Positions 24,715-35,965 of a DNA stretch of 64,000 nt are shown in pieces. Positions within the stretch are counted from its first letter, which is position 1; every line of letters starts with the position of its first letter. Origin of the DNA: Motiliproteus sp036964625. Lineage in GTDB: Bacteria > Pseudomonadota > Gammaproteobacteria > Pseudomonadales > Balneatricaceae. Location of the stretch: the NCBI GenBank assembly GCA_036964625.1, contig JBALTG010000001.1:1-64000 (forward strand). The letters are read 5' to 3'. The notes beneath the pieces were generated by a model. The model was given only the letters and a program-made list of their open reading frames with translations. It was not told the DNA's origin and ran no database searches. Position numbers and translations under genes: made by a program.

Positions 24715-25251
24715 ATGTCAAGATTGAAAGCACTATATAAAGACAAAGTTGCTGCCCAGGTTCAGCAGGAGCTGGGTCTAAATGCAATGCAGGTTCCCCG
24801 GATCACCAAGATCACTCTGAACATGGGTGTAGGTGAAGGTATCGGCGACAAGAAGATGATCGACAACGCAGTTGCTGATATGGAAGCGATTGCTGGCCAG
24901 AAAGCTGTTGTGACGCTGGCGCGTAAGTCTGTTGCGGGCTTTAAGGTTCGTGAAGGCTGGCCGGTCGGTTGTAAAGTTACCCTGCGCGGCGCGCGTATGT
25001 GGGAATTCTTTGATCGTCTGGTTGATGTTGCAATCCCCCGTATTCGTGACTTCCGTGGTTTGAGCCCCAAATCATTTGACGGTCGTGGCAACTACAGTAT
25101 GGGTGTCAAAGAGCAGATCATTTTCCCGGAAATCGATTACGACAAAGTTGATAAGCTACGCGGTATGGATATCACCATTACCACGACTGCGGTCAGCGAT
25201 GTTGAAGGTCGGGCTGTGATGACCGCTCTGGGTTTCCCCTTTAAAAAATAA
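24715..25251 (+). CDS. rplE: 50S ribosomal protein L5
   Basis: L5 binds 5S rRNA and contacts P-site tRNA. The 178-residue product starts MSRLKALYKDKV at ATG 24715 (GGGGAGCAGG upstream). It contains VPRITKITLNMGVGE and FDGRGNYSMGVKEQIIFPEIDYD. The upstream in-frame extension overlaps rplX and is not used. Confidence 0.97.
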   Translation: MSRLKALYKDKVAAQVQQELGLNAMQVPRITKITLNMGVGEGIGDKKMIDNAVADMEAIAGQKAVVTLARKSVAGFKVREGWPVGCKVTLRGARMWEFFDRLVDVAIPRIRDFRGLSPKSFDGRGNYSMGVKEQIIFPEIDYDKVDKLRGMDITITTTAVSDVEGRAVMTALGFPFKK

Positions 25252-25263
25252 CGGTGGATTGCA

Positions 25264-25569
25264 ATGGCTAAGGAATCAATGAAGGCGCGTGAAGCAAAAC
25301 GTGCCAAGACAGTTGCTAAGTATGCTGTTAAGCGTGCTCAGATAAAGGCGATCATCAGCTCCACTGCCTCATCCGATGATGAGCGTTGGGAAGCGCAGGT
25401 TAGCCTTCAGGCTCTGCCGCGTGATGCGAGCCCCTGTCGTCAACGTCGTCGCTGCCAGATCACTGGTCGGCCGCACGGTGTTTATCGTAAATTCGGGTTA
25501 TCCCGAATTAAGCTTCGTGAAGCTGCCATGCGCGGTGATGTACCAGGCTTGAAAAAAGCTAGTTGGTAA
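25264..25569 (+). CDS. rpsN: 30S ribosomal protein S14
   Basis: S14 is a 30S head protein. The 101-residue product is the long, zinc-independent type. Its C-terminal half has TGRPHGVYRKFGLSRIKLREAAMRGDVPGLKKASW-like sequence, with only scattered Cys and no CXXC pair. It is followed by a 55-bp gap with a hairpin before rpsH. Confidence 0.96.
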   Translation: MAKESMKAREAKRAKTVAKYAVKRAQIKAIISSTASSDDERWEAQVSLQALPRDASPCRQRRRCQITGRPHGVYRKFGLSRIKLREAAMRGDVPGLKKASW

Positions 25570-25573
25570 GCGT

Positions 25574-25594
25574 CGATTCCAATTCCTGGAATCG
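25574..25594 (+). other. Hairpin ahead of rpsH
   Basis: A perfect 7-bp stem CGATTCC / GGAATCG with a 7-nt loop lies 30 bp before the rpsH start. S8 autoregulates the spc operon in enteric bacteria by binding mRNA. Whether this stem imitates the S8 site is untested. Confidence 0.5.
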
Positions 25595-25624
25595 CATGGC
25601 TGCACAATAGTGAGGACTCATTAA

Positions 25625-26017
25625 ATGAGCATGCAAGACACACTTGCGGATATGCTGACGCGTATTCGTAACGGTTTGATGGCTGAGAAAGTCACCGTGT
25701 CCATGCCTGCATCTACACAGAAAAAGGCGGTTGCCCAGGTTCTGTTAGATGAAGGTTATATCACGGGTTTTAGTATTGAAGGCGATGTAAAGCCAACGCT
25801 GAGCGTCGATCTTAAGTATTTCGAAGGCAAGCCCGTAATCGAGACAATCGATCGCGTAAGCCGCCCCTCTCTGCGTATCTATAAGGCCGCTAACGAGCTG
25901 CCAAAAGTACGTGATGGGCTGGGTATTGCCATTATTTCAACCTCTAAAGGTGTCATGACCGATCGTGCAGCCCGTGCTGCAAACGTCGGTGGTGAAGTCA
26001 TCTGCACCGTATTCTAG
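25625..26017 (+). CDS. rpsH: 30S ribosomal protein S8
   Basis: S8 is a primary binder of the 16S central domain and the translational repressor of the spc operon in E. coli. The 130-residue product begins MSMQDTLADMLTRIRNG and ends with the conserved GLGIAIISTSKGVMTDRAAR and GGEVICTVF. Confidence 0.97.
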   Translation: MSMQDTLADMLTRIRNGLMAEKVTVSMPASTQKKAVAQVLLDEGYITGFSIEGDVKPTLSVDLKYFEGKPVIETIDRVSRPSLRIYKAANELPKVRDGLGIAIISTSKGVMTDRAARAANVGGEVICTVF

Positions 26018-26026
26018 GAGGTTGAC

Positions 26027-26560
26027 ATGTCACGTATCGCTAAAGCGCCCGTCGTTATCCCTGCTGGCGTAGAGATTGAACTCAAAGGTCAGTCTTTGAG
26101 TATTAAAGGAAGCAAGGGCACCCTGGGGCTGAATATTCACCCGAGTGTTACCGTGGTTTCTGAAGAAGGCGTACTGCAGTTTGGTGCCCGCGATGGTTCC
26201 AAGCAGTCGAAGGCACTTTCTGGTACTATGCGCTCCCTTGCTAACAACATGGTTGTTGGTGTGAGCCAGGGCTTTGAGAAGAAGCTTGAGTTGGTTGGTG
26301 TTGGTTATCGTGGCGCGGTCAAGGGAACGGTTGTTAACCTGTCTCTGGGCTTCTCGCATCCGGTTGACTACCAACTGCCTGAAGGTGTTTCTGCAGAGAT
26401 GCCGTCTCAGACTGCTATCGTCCTGAAGGCTGCTGATAAGCAGAAACTGGGACAGGCCGCCGCTGAAATTCGCGCTTTCCGTCCACCTGAGCCTTATAAG
26501 GGCAAGGGTGTTCGTTATGCTGACGAGAATGTGCGTCGTAAAGAAGCTAAGAAGAAATAG
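26027..26560 (+). CDS. rplF: 50S ribosomal protein L6
   Basis: L6 lies near the factor-binding site of the 50S subunit. The 177-residue product has two repeated domains and the signature PEPYKGKGVRYADENVRRKEAKKK at the C-terminus. It sits 9 bp after rpsH. Confidence 0.97.
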   Translation: MSRIAKAPVVIPAGVEIELKGQSLSIKGSKGTLGLNIHPSVTVVSEEGVLQFGARDGSKQSKALSGTMRSLANNMVVGVSQGFEKKLELVGVGYRGAVKGTVVNLSLGFSHPVDYQLPEGVSAEMPSQTAIVLKAADKQKLGQAAAEIRAFRPPEPYKGKGVRYADENVRRKEAKKK

Positions 26561-26572
26561 TAGGGCAGGATC

Positions 26573-26923
26573 ATGAGCGTAAAGAATGAATCTCGTTTAC
26601 GTCGTGCCCGCCGCTCTCGCTGTAAAATGCGTGAGATGGATGCGACACGTCTATGTGTCTACCGTACCCCTCGGCACGTCTATGCCCAGATTATCTCTGG
26701 CTGTGGCGGCAAAGTACTTGCGAGTGCTTCGACGGTAGAAAAAGAGTTGCGTGAAGGTGCTACCGGTAATATCGAGGCCGCCACTAAGGTGGGTGCTCTG
26801 ATTGCCGAGCGTGCTAAGACCGCAGGTGTTACCAAGGTTGCTTTTGATCGTGCCGGTTTTAAATACCACGGCCGAGTCAAAGCGTTGGCAGAAGCAGCGC
26901 GTGAAGGCGGCCTGGAATTCTAA
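26573..26923 (+). CDS. rplR: 50S ribosomal protein L18
   Basis: L18 brings 5S rRNA to the central protuberance. The 116-residue product has RLCVYRTPRHVYAQIIS, AAKVGA-like and FDRAGFKYHGRVKALAEAAREGGLEF stretches, all typical. Start ATG 26573. Confidence 0.97.
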   Translation: MSVKNESRLRRARRSRCKMREMDATRLCVYRTPRHVYAQIISGCGGKVLASASTVEKELREGATGNIEAATKVGALIAERAKTAGVTKVAFDRAGFKYHGRVKALAEAAREGGLEF

Positions 26924-26933
26924 AGGTTAGGTT

Positions 26934-27434
26934 ATGGCAAATCACGATCAGAAAGATGGCGACCTGCAAGAAAAGCTAGTACAGGTCAACCGCGTCGCCA
27001 AGGTGGTTAAAGGGGGTCGTGTATTCGGCTTCACCGCCCTGACTGTTGTCGGCGACGGAAATGGTAAGGTCGGCTTCGGTCGTGGCAAGGCGCGTGAAGT
27101 GCCGGTTGCGATCCAGAAGGCGATGGAGCAAGCGCGTCGTAACATGATTACGGTCGAGCTTAATGGTGGCACTCTGCAGTACGCGGTCAAGGCTCGCCAT
27201 GGCGCGTCTAAGATCTACATGCAGCCTGCTTCTGAAGGTACGGGTGTTATCGCGGGTGGTGCAATGCGTGCGGTACTGGAATTGGCTGGCGTGCATAACG
27301 TACTGGCTAAGACCTACGGCTCAACCAACCCCGTTAACGTTGTTCGCGCTACTGTGAATGGTCTGAAAGCGATGAGTTCGCCTGATGCGATTGCAGCTAA
27401 GCGTGGCAAAACTGTAGAAGAGATTCTGGGGTAA
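26934..27434 (+). CDS. rpsE: 30S ribosomal protein S5
   Basis: S5 helps control decoding accuracy at the mRNA entrance. The 166-residue product contains the signature VKGGRVFGFTALTVVGDGNGKVG and GVIAGGAMRAVLELAGVHNVLAK, typical of the family. It is 10 bp after rplR and 6 bp before rpmD. Confidence 0.97.
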   Translation: MANHDQKDGDLQEKLVQVNRVAKVVKGGRVFGFTALTVVGDGNGKVGFGRGKAREVPVAIQKAMEQARRNMITVELNGGTLQYAVKARHGASKIYMQPASEGTGVIAGGAMRAVLELAGVHNVLAKTYGSTNPVNVVRATVNGLKAMSSPDAIAAKRGKTVEEILG

Positions 27435-27440
27435 TCTGCG

Positions 27441-27623
27441 ATGACTAAGACAATCAAAGTGACGCAGACTCGTAGCTCTATCGGTATCCTGCCTAAGCAC
27501 AAATTGTGCCTTAAGGGTTTGGGTCTACGCCGTATCGGGCATGTAGTCGAAGTTGAAGACACACCTTCAGTTCGTGGAATGGTTAACAAAGTTAACTATC
27601 TCATTAGCGTCGAAGGCGAATAG
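27441..27623 (+). CDS. rpmD: 50S ribosomal protein L30
   Basis: This small 60-residue 50S protein shows IKVTQTRSSIGILPKHKLCLKGLGLRRIGH, the family core. It lies between rpsE and rplO as is usual. Confidence 0.96.
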   Translation: MTKTIKVTQTRSSIGILPKHKLCLKGLGLRRIGHVVEVEDTPSVRGMVNKVNYLISVEGE

Positions 27624-27637
27624 TGGAGAGGCATGTC

Positions 27638-28072
27638 ATGCGTCTGAATACACTGAGCCCAGCTGCTGGTTCCAAGCATGCGCCTAAGCGCGTAGGCCGT
27701 GGTATCGGTAGTGGATTGGGTAAGACCGCGGGTCGCGGTCACAAGGGACAGAAGTCTCGCTCCGGTGGGTCTGTTAAGCCAGGTTTTGAAGGCGGCCAGA
27801 TGCCATTGCAGCGTCGTCTGCCTAAGTTTGGCTTTACCTCTCGTAAAGCGCAGTACAATGCCGAAATTCGCTTGAGTGAATTGGCACTGATTAGCGCTGA
27901 TGTGATCGATCTGGTAGCCCTGGAAGCGGCTAACATCATCGGTCATAAAATCAAGGTAGCGAAAGTTATCCTGTCAGGCAAGATCACCAAGGCCGTTACG
28001 GTCAAGGGGCTGAAGGTCACCAAGGGTGCCCGTGCAGCGATCGAAGCCGCCGGCGGAAAGGTCGAGGAATAG
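27638..28072 (+). CDS. rplO: 50S ribosomal protein L15
   Basis: L15 is a late 50S assembly protein with a long basic N-terminal arm. The 144-residue product starts MRLNTLSPAAGSKHAPKRVGRGIGSG at ATG 27638, with GGAGAGG upstream. The family length of 144 rules out the GTG 15 bases earlier. The stop is directly followed by the secY start. Confidence 0.97.
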   Translation: MRLNTLSPAAGSKHAPKRVGRGIGSGLGKTAGRGHKGQKSRSGGSVKPGFEGGQMPLQRRLPKFGFTSRKAQYNAEIRLSELALISADVIDLVALEAANIIGHKIKVAKVILSGKITKAVTVKGLKVTKGARAAIEAAGGKVEE

Positions 28073-29401
28073 ATGGCTAAGCAAGGTAGTAAGTCCCCCT
28101 CCGGAGTTCAAAGCGGCCTGGGCGAGCTTAAAGCGCGTTTGTGGTTTGTCTTTCTAGCCATTGTGGTTTACCGCATTGGGGCACATATTCCCGTTCCGGG
28201 AATCAACCCTGATCGCCTTGCTGCCATGTTCGAACAAAACCAAGGTACTATTCTGAGCTTGTTTAACATGTTCTCGGGTGGTGCTTTGGAACGTATGAGT
28301 ATCCTGGCGTTGGGCATCATGCCTTACATATCCGCCTCGATCATCATGCAACTGCTGACCGTTGTCAGCCCTCAGCTAGCACAGCTCAAGAAAGAGGGTG
28401 AAGCAGGTCGACGAAAGATAAGCCAATACACCCGCTACGGTACTGTCATTTTGGCAACCGTTCAGTCGTTAGGTATGGCGGTAGGTCTCGCGGGGCAGGG
28501 CATTGCCTTTAGCGCAGACCTAAGCTTCTACTTCGTCGCTGTTGTAACTCTTGTTTCTGGTGCCGTGTTTCTGATGTGGCTCGGTGAGCAAATTACCGAG
28601 AGAGGTATAGGTAACGGTATTTCACTGTTGATCTTTGCTGGAATCGTCGCAGGTCTGCCCGGTGCAATCGGCCAGTCTTTCGAAGCGTCCCGTCAAGGTG
28701 ATCTGAATATCCTGGCACTGTTAACTATCGCTATTATGGCGGTTGCGACAGTGGCGTTTGTAGTGTTTATGGAGCGCGGCCAACGTCGCATCACCATCAA
28801 CTACGCCAAGCGTCAGCAGGGTCGGAAAGTGTTTGCCGCCCAAACCAGCCATCTGCCGCTGAAAGTGAATATGGCCGGGGTTATCCCGCCGATCTTTGCT
28901 TCCAGTATTCTGTTGTTTCCGGCTTCGGTCGGGCAGTGGTTCGGGCAGAGTGAAGGTATGGATTGGTTGCAGGATCTTGCACTGGCGCTTTCTCCGGGTC
29001 AGCCGCTATATATCCTGTTATTTGCCGCAGCTGTGATTTTCTTCTGTTACTTCTACACCGCGATTGTTTTCAATCCCAAGGATGTAGCGGATAACCTGAA
29101 GAAGTCAGGCGCCTTTATTCCCGGTATTCGTCCCGGTGATCAATCGGCTCGTTACATCGATCAGGTGCTGTCGCGTCTGACACTCTTTGGTGCTTTATAT
29201 ATCACCGGTGTGTCGTTGATGCCTCAGTTTTTGGTTGTTGCTTGGAACGTGCCGTTTTACTTCGGTGGAACATCGTTACTGATCGTTGTAGTTGTAGTCA
29301 TGGATTTCATGGCCCAGGTACAGTCGCATCTGATGTCTCATCAGTATGAATCACTGATGAAAAAATCCAATCTCAAAGGTGGCAGCGGTCTCGTTCGCTA
29401 A
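28073..29401 (+). CDS. secY: Protein translocase subunit SecY
   Basis: SecY is the channel of the Sec translocon. The 442-residue product has ten membrane segments. Diagnostic stretches are YRIGAHIPVPGINPDRL, IMPYISASIIMQLLT, QYTRYGT and the C-terminal ERGIGNG and GGTSLLIVVVVVMDF. Its ATG abuts the rplO stop with no gap, implying coupled translation. Confidence 0.97.
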   Translation: MAKQGSKSPSGVQSGLGELKARLWFVFLAIVVYRIGAHIPVPGINPDRLAAMFEQNQGTILSLFNMFSGGALERMSILALGIMPYISASIIMQLLTVVSPQLAQLKKEGEAGRRKISQYTRYGTVILATVQSLGMAVGLAGQGIAFSADLSFYFVAVVTLVSGAVFLMWLGEQITERGIGNGISLLIFAGIVAGLPGAIGQSFEASRQGDLNILALLTIAIMAVATVAFVVFMERGQRRITINYAKRQQGRKVFAAQTSHLPLKVNMAGVIPPIFASSILLFPASVGQWFGQSEGMDWLQDLALALSPGQPLYILLFAAAVIFFCYFYTAIVFNPKDVADNLKKSGAFIPGIRPGDQSARYIDQVLSRLTLFGALYITGVSLMPQFLVVAWNVPFYFGGTSLLIVVVVVMDFMAQVQSHLMSHQYESLMKKSNLKGGSGLVR

Positions 29402-29430
29402 CGAGTCCTTGGACCTATTTGGAGTAGATC

Positions 29431-29547
29431 ATGAAAGTACGTGCATCTGTAAAAAAGATTTGCCGTAACTGCAAGATTGTACGTCGTAACGGAGCCGTTC
29501 GCGTCATCTGCAAAACTGAACCGCGCCATAAGCAGCGTCAGGGTTAA
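29431..29547 (+). CDS. rpmJ: 50S ribosomal protein L36
   Basis: A 38-residue zinc-type L36, too short for usual ORF cut-offs. It begins MKVRASVKKICRNCKIVRR and ends with CKTEPRHKQRQG. The Cys-X2-Cys, Cys and His ligands are all present. TTGGAG lies about 8 bp before the ATG. It follows secY by 29 bp. Confidence 0.96.
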   Translation: MKVRASVKKICRNCKIVRRNGAVRVICKTEPRHKQRQG

Positions 29548-29587
29548 TAACCCCGAGGTGCTTTCGTACGAAGGCCAGAAACAGTGG

Positions 29588-29616
29588 TTGATAAATAAAC
29601 GATCAATCATTATAAT
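29588..29616 (+). promoter_or_regulatory. Strong promoter of the alpha operon
   Basis: TTGATA (29588-29593), a 17-bp spacer and a perfect TATAAT (29611-29616) lie in the 146-bp gap between rpmJ and rpsM. The implied leader is about 70 nt and includes complementary segments (GCTGTGAA / TTCACAGC, 29650-29673) that could fold, as expected for S4-type autoregulation; that role is inferred. Confidence 0.75.
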
Positions 29617-29693
29617 CTTGCGCCTCTCGTTGAATGGTTAACGTAGCGTGCTGTGAACCAACAAAATTCACAGCCGAACACGGAGTAAATTGA

Positions 29694-30050
29694 ATGGCCC
29701 GTATAGCTGGCGTCAATATTCCAGACAATAAGCATGCGGTGATCTCCCTGACTTATATCTATGGGATCGGCCGTACTACTGCACAGTCGCTGTGCGACAC
29801 AGTGGGCTTGGCGACCGATGTAAAAATCGGAGACCTGTCTGAAGAACAACTGGATGGCCTGCGCGCCGAAATCACCAAGCTCAGTGTTGAGGGTGATCTC
29901 CGCCGCGAGGTAAACATGAATATCAAGCGTCTTATGGACCTTGGCTGTTACCGTGGTATTCGCCACCGTCGCAGTCTGCCGGTTCGTGGTCAGCGCACTA
30001 AGACCAATGCGCGTACCCGTAAGGGACCACGTAAGCCGATCCGTAAGTAG
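29694..30050 (+). CDS. rpsM: 30S ribosomal protein S13
   Basis: S13 makes head bridges to the 50S subunit and contacts P-site tRNA. The 118-residue product starts MARIAGVNIPDNKHAVISLTYIYGIG and ends with the basic RGQRTKTNARTRKGPRKPIRK tail. First gene of the alpha operon behind its own promoter. Confidence 0.97.
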   Translation: MARIAGVNIPDNKHAVISLTYIYGIGRTTAQSLCDTVGLATDVKIGDLSEEQLDGLRAEITKLSVEGDLRREVNMNIKRLMDLGCYRGIRHRRSLPVRGQRTKTNARTRKGPRKPIRK

Positions 30051-30074
30051 TGCTGGCGATAGGAATAAACCGAC

Positions 30075-30467
30075 ATGGCTAAGCCAAGTTCGCGCGCACC
30101 GCGCAAGAAAATCAAAAAGCAGGTTGTTGATGGGTTAGCTCACATCCACGCCTCTTTTAACAACACCATTGTGACCATTACCGATCGTCAAGGTAACACT
30201 CTGAGCTGGGCTACCTCTGGTGGTTCTGGGTTCCGTGGTTCGCGTAAGTCCACTCCGTTCGCTGCCCAGGTTGCAGCTGAGCGAGCTGGTCAAGCGGCTC
30301 AGGAGTATGGTCTGAAGAATCTCGACGTGTTCGTGAAGGGCCCAGGCCCAGGTCGTGAATCCGCAGTTCGTGCATTGAACAATGTGGGTTACAAAATCAC
30401 CAACATCACCGACGTGACGCCTATCCCGCATAATGGATGTCGTCCGCCGAAGAAGCGTCGCGTTTAA
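30075..30467 (+). CDS. rpsK: 30S ribosomal protein S11
   Basis: S11 lies on the 30S platform near the mRNA exit. The 130-residue product contains HIHASFNNTIVTITDRQGN and the family C-terminus DVTPIPHNGCRPPKKRRV. It is 24 bp after rpsM. Confidence 0.97.
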   Translation: MAKPSSRAPRKKIKKQVVDGLAHIHASFNNTIVTITDRQGNTLSWATSGGSGFRGSRKSTPFAAQVAAERAGQAAQEYGLKNLDVFVKGPGPGRESAVRALNNVGYKITNITDVTPIPHNGCRPPKKRRV

Positions 30468-30482
30468 TCAGGAGACGGTAAA

Positions 30483-31103
30483 ATGGCTCGATATACTGGA
30501 CCAACATGTAAGCTGTCTCGCCGCGAAGGTACGGACCTGTTCCTTAAGAGCGGCGTACGTGCACTAGATTCAAAGTGCAAGGCAGAAACTCCTCCGGGAG
30601 TCCACGGAGCGCGTCGTAGTCGTCTTTCTGACTACGGTCTGCAGTTACGTGAAAAGCAAAAAGTTCGTCGTATCTACGGCATTCTGGAGCGTCAGTTCCG
30701 CAGCTACTACAAAGAAGCTGCTCGCCTAAAGGGCGCAACCGGTGAGAACTTGTTGCAGCTGCTTGAAGGCAGATTGGATAACGTGGTTTATCGCATGGGA
30801 TTTGGTGCAACTCGTGCTGAATCTCGTCAGATCGTTTCTCACAAGTCGATTCTGGTTAATGGCAAGACGGTCAATGTACCTTCTTACCAGGTAGTTGCCG
30901 GCGACATCGTCTCTGTGCGTGAAAAGGCTAAGACTCAGCTGCGGATTAAAAACGCACTGGAGCTTGCTTCTCAGCGTACTGTGATCGAGTGGGTTGATGT
31001 TGATAACGCTAAAATGGAAGGCACCTTTAAGGCAGCCCCTGAGCGTAGCGAGCTATCCGCCGATATCAACGAACATCTGATCGTTGAACTGTACTCTAAG
31101 TAA
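30483..31103 (+). CDS. rpsD: 30S ribosomal protein S4
   Basis: S4 nucleates 30S assembly and represses the alpha operon in E. coli. The 206-residue product begins MARYTGPTCKLSRREGTDLFLKSG. It carries the S4 RNA-binding domain (LEGRLDNVVYRMGFGATRAESRQIVSH) and the usual C-terminal ELYSK. Confidence 0.97.
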   Translation: MARYTGPTCKLSRREGTDLFLKSGVRALDSKCKAETPPGVHGARRSRLSDYGLQLREKQKVRRIYGILERQFRSYYKEAARLKGATGENLLQLLEGRLDNVVYRMGFGATRAESRQIVSHKSILVNGKTVNVPSYQVVAGDIVSVREKAKTQLRIKNALELASQRTVIEWVDVDNAKMEGTFKAAPERSELSADINEHLIVELYSK

Positions 31104-31122
31104 TCAATGCTAGGTGGAAATA

Positions 31123-32124
31123 ATGCAGGCTTCTGTAAACGAACTTCTTAGCCCTAGCCGGATCGAAGTTGAGGAGATCTCGAGCACTCGTGCCCGTGTT
31201 TCCCTCGAGCCGCTAGAGCGTGGTTTCGGCCACACGCTGGGTAATGCGCTGCGACGGATTCTTCTGTCCTCCATGCCTGGTTGCGCAATCTCCGATGTGG
31301 AGATTGATGGCGTACAGCACGAGTACAGCTCTATTGAGGGTGTACAGGAGGATGTCATTGAGATCCTGCTGAACCTCAAGGGCGTTTCTGTAGCCATGCA
31401 TAATGGTGAAGAAGCGCTGCTGACACTGACAAAGCAGGGCCCCTGTGTTGTCACCGCGGCTGATATAGAGCTGAATCAGGATGTTGAACTGGCTAACCCC
31501 GATCACGTGATCGCTCACCTGAGTGATAAAGCCAAGCTGTCTATGCAGCTGCGCGTTACCCGTGGTCGTGGCTATGTGCCTGCCGACGGTCGTGATAGCT
31601 CCGATGAAGAGAGTCGCCCTATTGGTCGTCTACTTCTGGATGCTAGTTACAGCCCGGTACGTCGCGTATCTTACGTGGTCGAGAGTGCTCGGGTTGAGCA
31701 GCGTACCGACCTTGATAAGCTGGTGATCGACCTTGAAACTACCGGTGCCATCGATCCGGAAGAAGCGATCCGTCGCTCTGCAACTATTCTGCAGCAGCAA
31801 CTGGTTGCCTTCGTTGATCTGGAAGGTGAGTCTGGTGTTGATGAGGCTGAGCCCGAGCCGGAAATCGATCCGATTCTGCTGCGCCCGGTTGATGATCTAG
31901 AGCTGACCGTTCGTTCTGCGAACTGTCTGAAAGCCGAGAACCTCTACTACATTGGTGATTTGATCCAGCGTACTGAAGTAGAGTTGCTTAAGACCCCGAA
32001 CCTGGGTAAGAAGTCCCTGACTGAAATCAAGGATGTTCTTGCTTCGAAAGGTCTTTCTCTTGGTATGCGTCTGGAAAATTGGCCGCCTGCGAGCCTGAGA
32101 AACGACGACAAGATGGCCTCCTAA
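31123..32124 (+). CDS. rpoA: RNA polymerase alpha subunit
   Basis: The alpha subunit nucleates polymerase assembly and contacts activators and UP elements. The 333-residue product has the N-terminal dimerisation domain (SLEPLERGFGHTLGNALRRILLSSMPG) and the C-terminal domain with VRSANCLKAENLYYIGDLIQRTE and LLKTPNLGKKSLTEIK. Start ATG 31123 (MQASVNELL) matches the family; a GTG nine bases earlier is not needed. Confidence 0.97.
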   Translation: MQASVNELLSPSRIEVEEISSTRARVSLEPLERGFGHTLGNALRRILLSSMPGCAISDVEIDGVQHEYSSIEGVQEDVIEILLNLKGVSVAMHNGEEALLTLTKQGPCVVTAADIELNQDVELANPDHVIAHLSDKAKLSMQLRVTRGRGYVPADGRDSSDEESRPIGRLLLDASYSPVRRVSYVVESARVEQRTDLDKLVIDLETTGAIDPEEAIRRSATILQQQLVAFVDLEGESGVDEAEPEPEIDPILLRPVDDLELTVRSANCLKAENLYYIGDLIQRTEVELLKTPNLGKKSLTEIKDVLASKGLSLGMRLENWPPASLRNDDKMAS

Positions 32125-32168
32125 GGCTGTCTTGACTGAACCACGTCTAGTTTTGTAAGGAATTAAAC

Positions 32169-32564
32169 ATGCGCCATCGTAAAAGTGGGCGTCAACTAAA
32201 TCGCAATAGCTCGCATCGTAAAGCGATGTTCAAAAACATGGCTATAAGCCTGTTTGAGCACGAGCTGATTAAGACGACACTGCCCAAAGCTAAAGAGCTA
32301 CGTCGTGTTGCTGAGCCTTTGATCACACTGGCTAAGCAAGACTCAGTAGCAAATCGCCGTTTGGCATTTGCCCGTACTCGCTGTGATGCGACTGTCGGCA
32401 AACTGTTCACCGAACTAGGACCGCGTTATGCTAGCCGTCCTGGTGGTTACATTCGTATTCTCAAGTGCGGTTTCCGCTCGGGTGACAATGCGCCTATGGC
32501 CTACGTTGAATTGGTTGACCGTGTAGTTACGGGCGATGCAGTCGAAGATACGTCTGAAGACTAA
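32169..32564 (+). CDS. rplQ: 50S ribosomal protein L17
   Basis: L17 lies near the tunnel exit. The 131-residue product begins MRHRKSGRQLNRNSSHRKAMFKNM and continues with the family's ELIKTTLPKAKELRRVAEPLITLAK. Last gene of the ribosomal array, followed at once by a strong terminator. Confidence 0.97.
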   Translation: MRHRKSGRQLNRNSSHRKAMFKNMAISLFEHELIKTTLPKAKELRRVAEPLITLAKQDSVANRRLAFARTRCDATVGKLFTELGPRYASRPGGYIRILKCGFRSGDNAPMAYVELVDRVVTGDAVEDTSED

Positions 32565-32582
32565 ACGTCGCTGTTAAGATAA

Positions 32583-32612
32583 AAAGCCCGGCTTATGCTG
32601 GGCTTTTTTTTG
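32583..32612 (+). terminator. Terminator of the alpha operon
   Basis: AAGCCCGGC / GCTGGGCTT forms a stem with a 4-nt loop followed by eight T residues, 18 bp after the rplQ stop. Confidence 0.9.
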
Positions 32613-32939
32613 CGTGTTGAAAACAGTTGTCGTGGTTGATGGGTGTAGGTAAGTCTCGACCTGATGTTGATGTTTGTGTTGTCACGGACACCTTAAGGGT
32701 TCCTTCTTACCTACAAAGCTACGCCATGAAGCAGCGGATCTATTTTCGTGAGCCGCACTAATCAAGCCATAGCGCTTAAGTCTTTCTGTTTACTCGCCCC
32801 TCCTTCAAGAAAAATCAGCCATGATGCCGCCGATCTATTCTCGCGTGCCCGTAAGTCCATCGCTGTGATGGCTGGAAATCATGGCTAATCAGGAAATTTG
32901 TTACCTGAACAATTGAGGATTGGATTTGTAAACCGTCCT
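32613..32939. other. Intergenic region with an imperfect direct repeat
   Basis: This 327-bp gap between rplQ and the convergent uvrA gene holds no credible gene. Two imperfect copies of about 33 bp, sharing GCCATGA and CGATCTATTYTCG-like segments, begin near 32726 and 32818. No T-tracted terminator for uvrA is evident. Confidence 0.5.
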
Positions 32940-35768
<2,829 letters not shown>

Positions 35769-35965
35769 ACAGGCCTCTGGCACAACGTGACTGATTAAAT
35801 AAAGCAGTCCCTAGTATATAAGATCAGGACCTCAAGAAGTGGTTGATAAAACATTAACCGGGCAGAGTCTATCTGCGAAGAGTTATGGTATTCTAAATTG
35901 CTAATAGGTTTGTTGTCGGCGCGGCGCGGACTTAGATTGGATCATCATGAAAGAGTAGAGAATCG

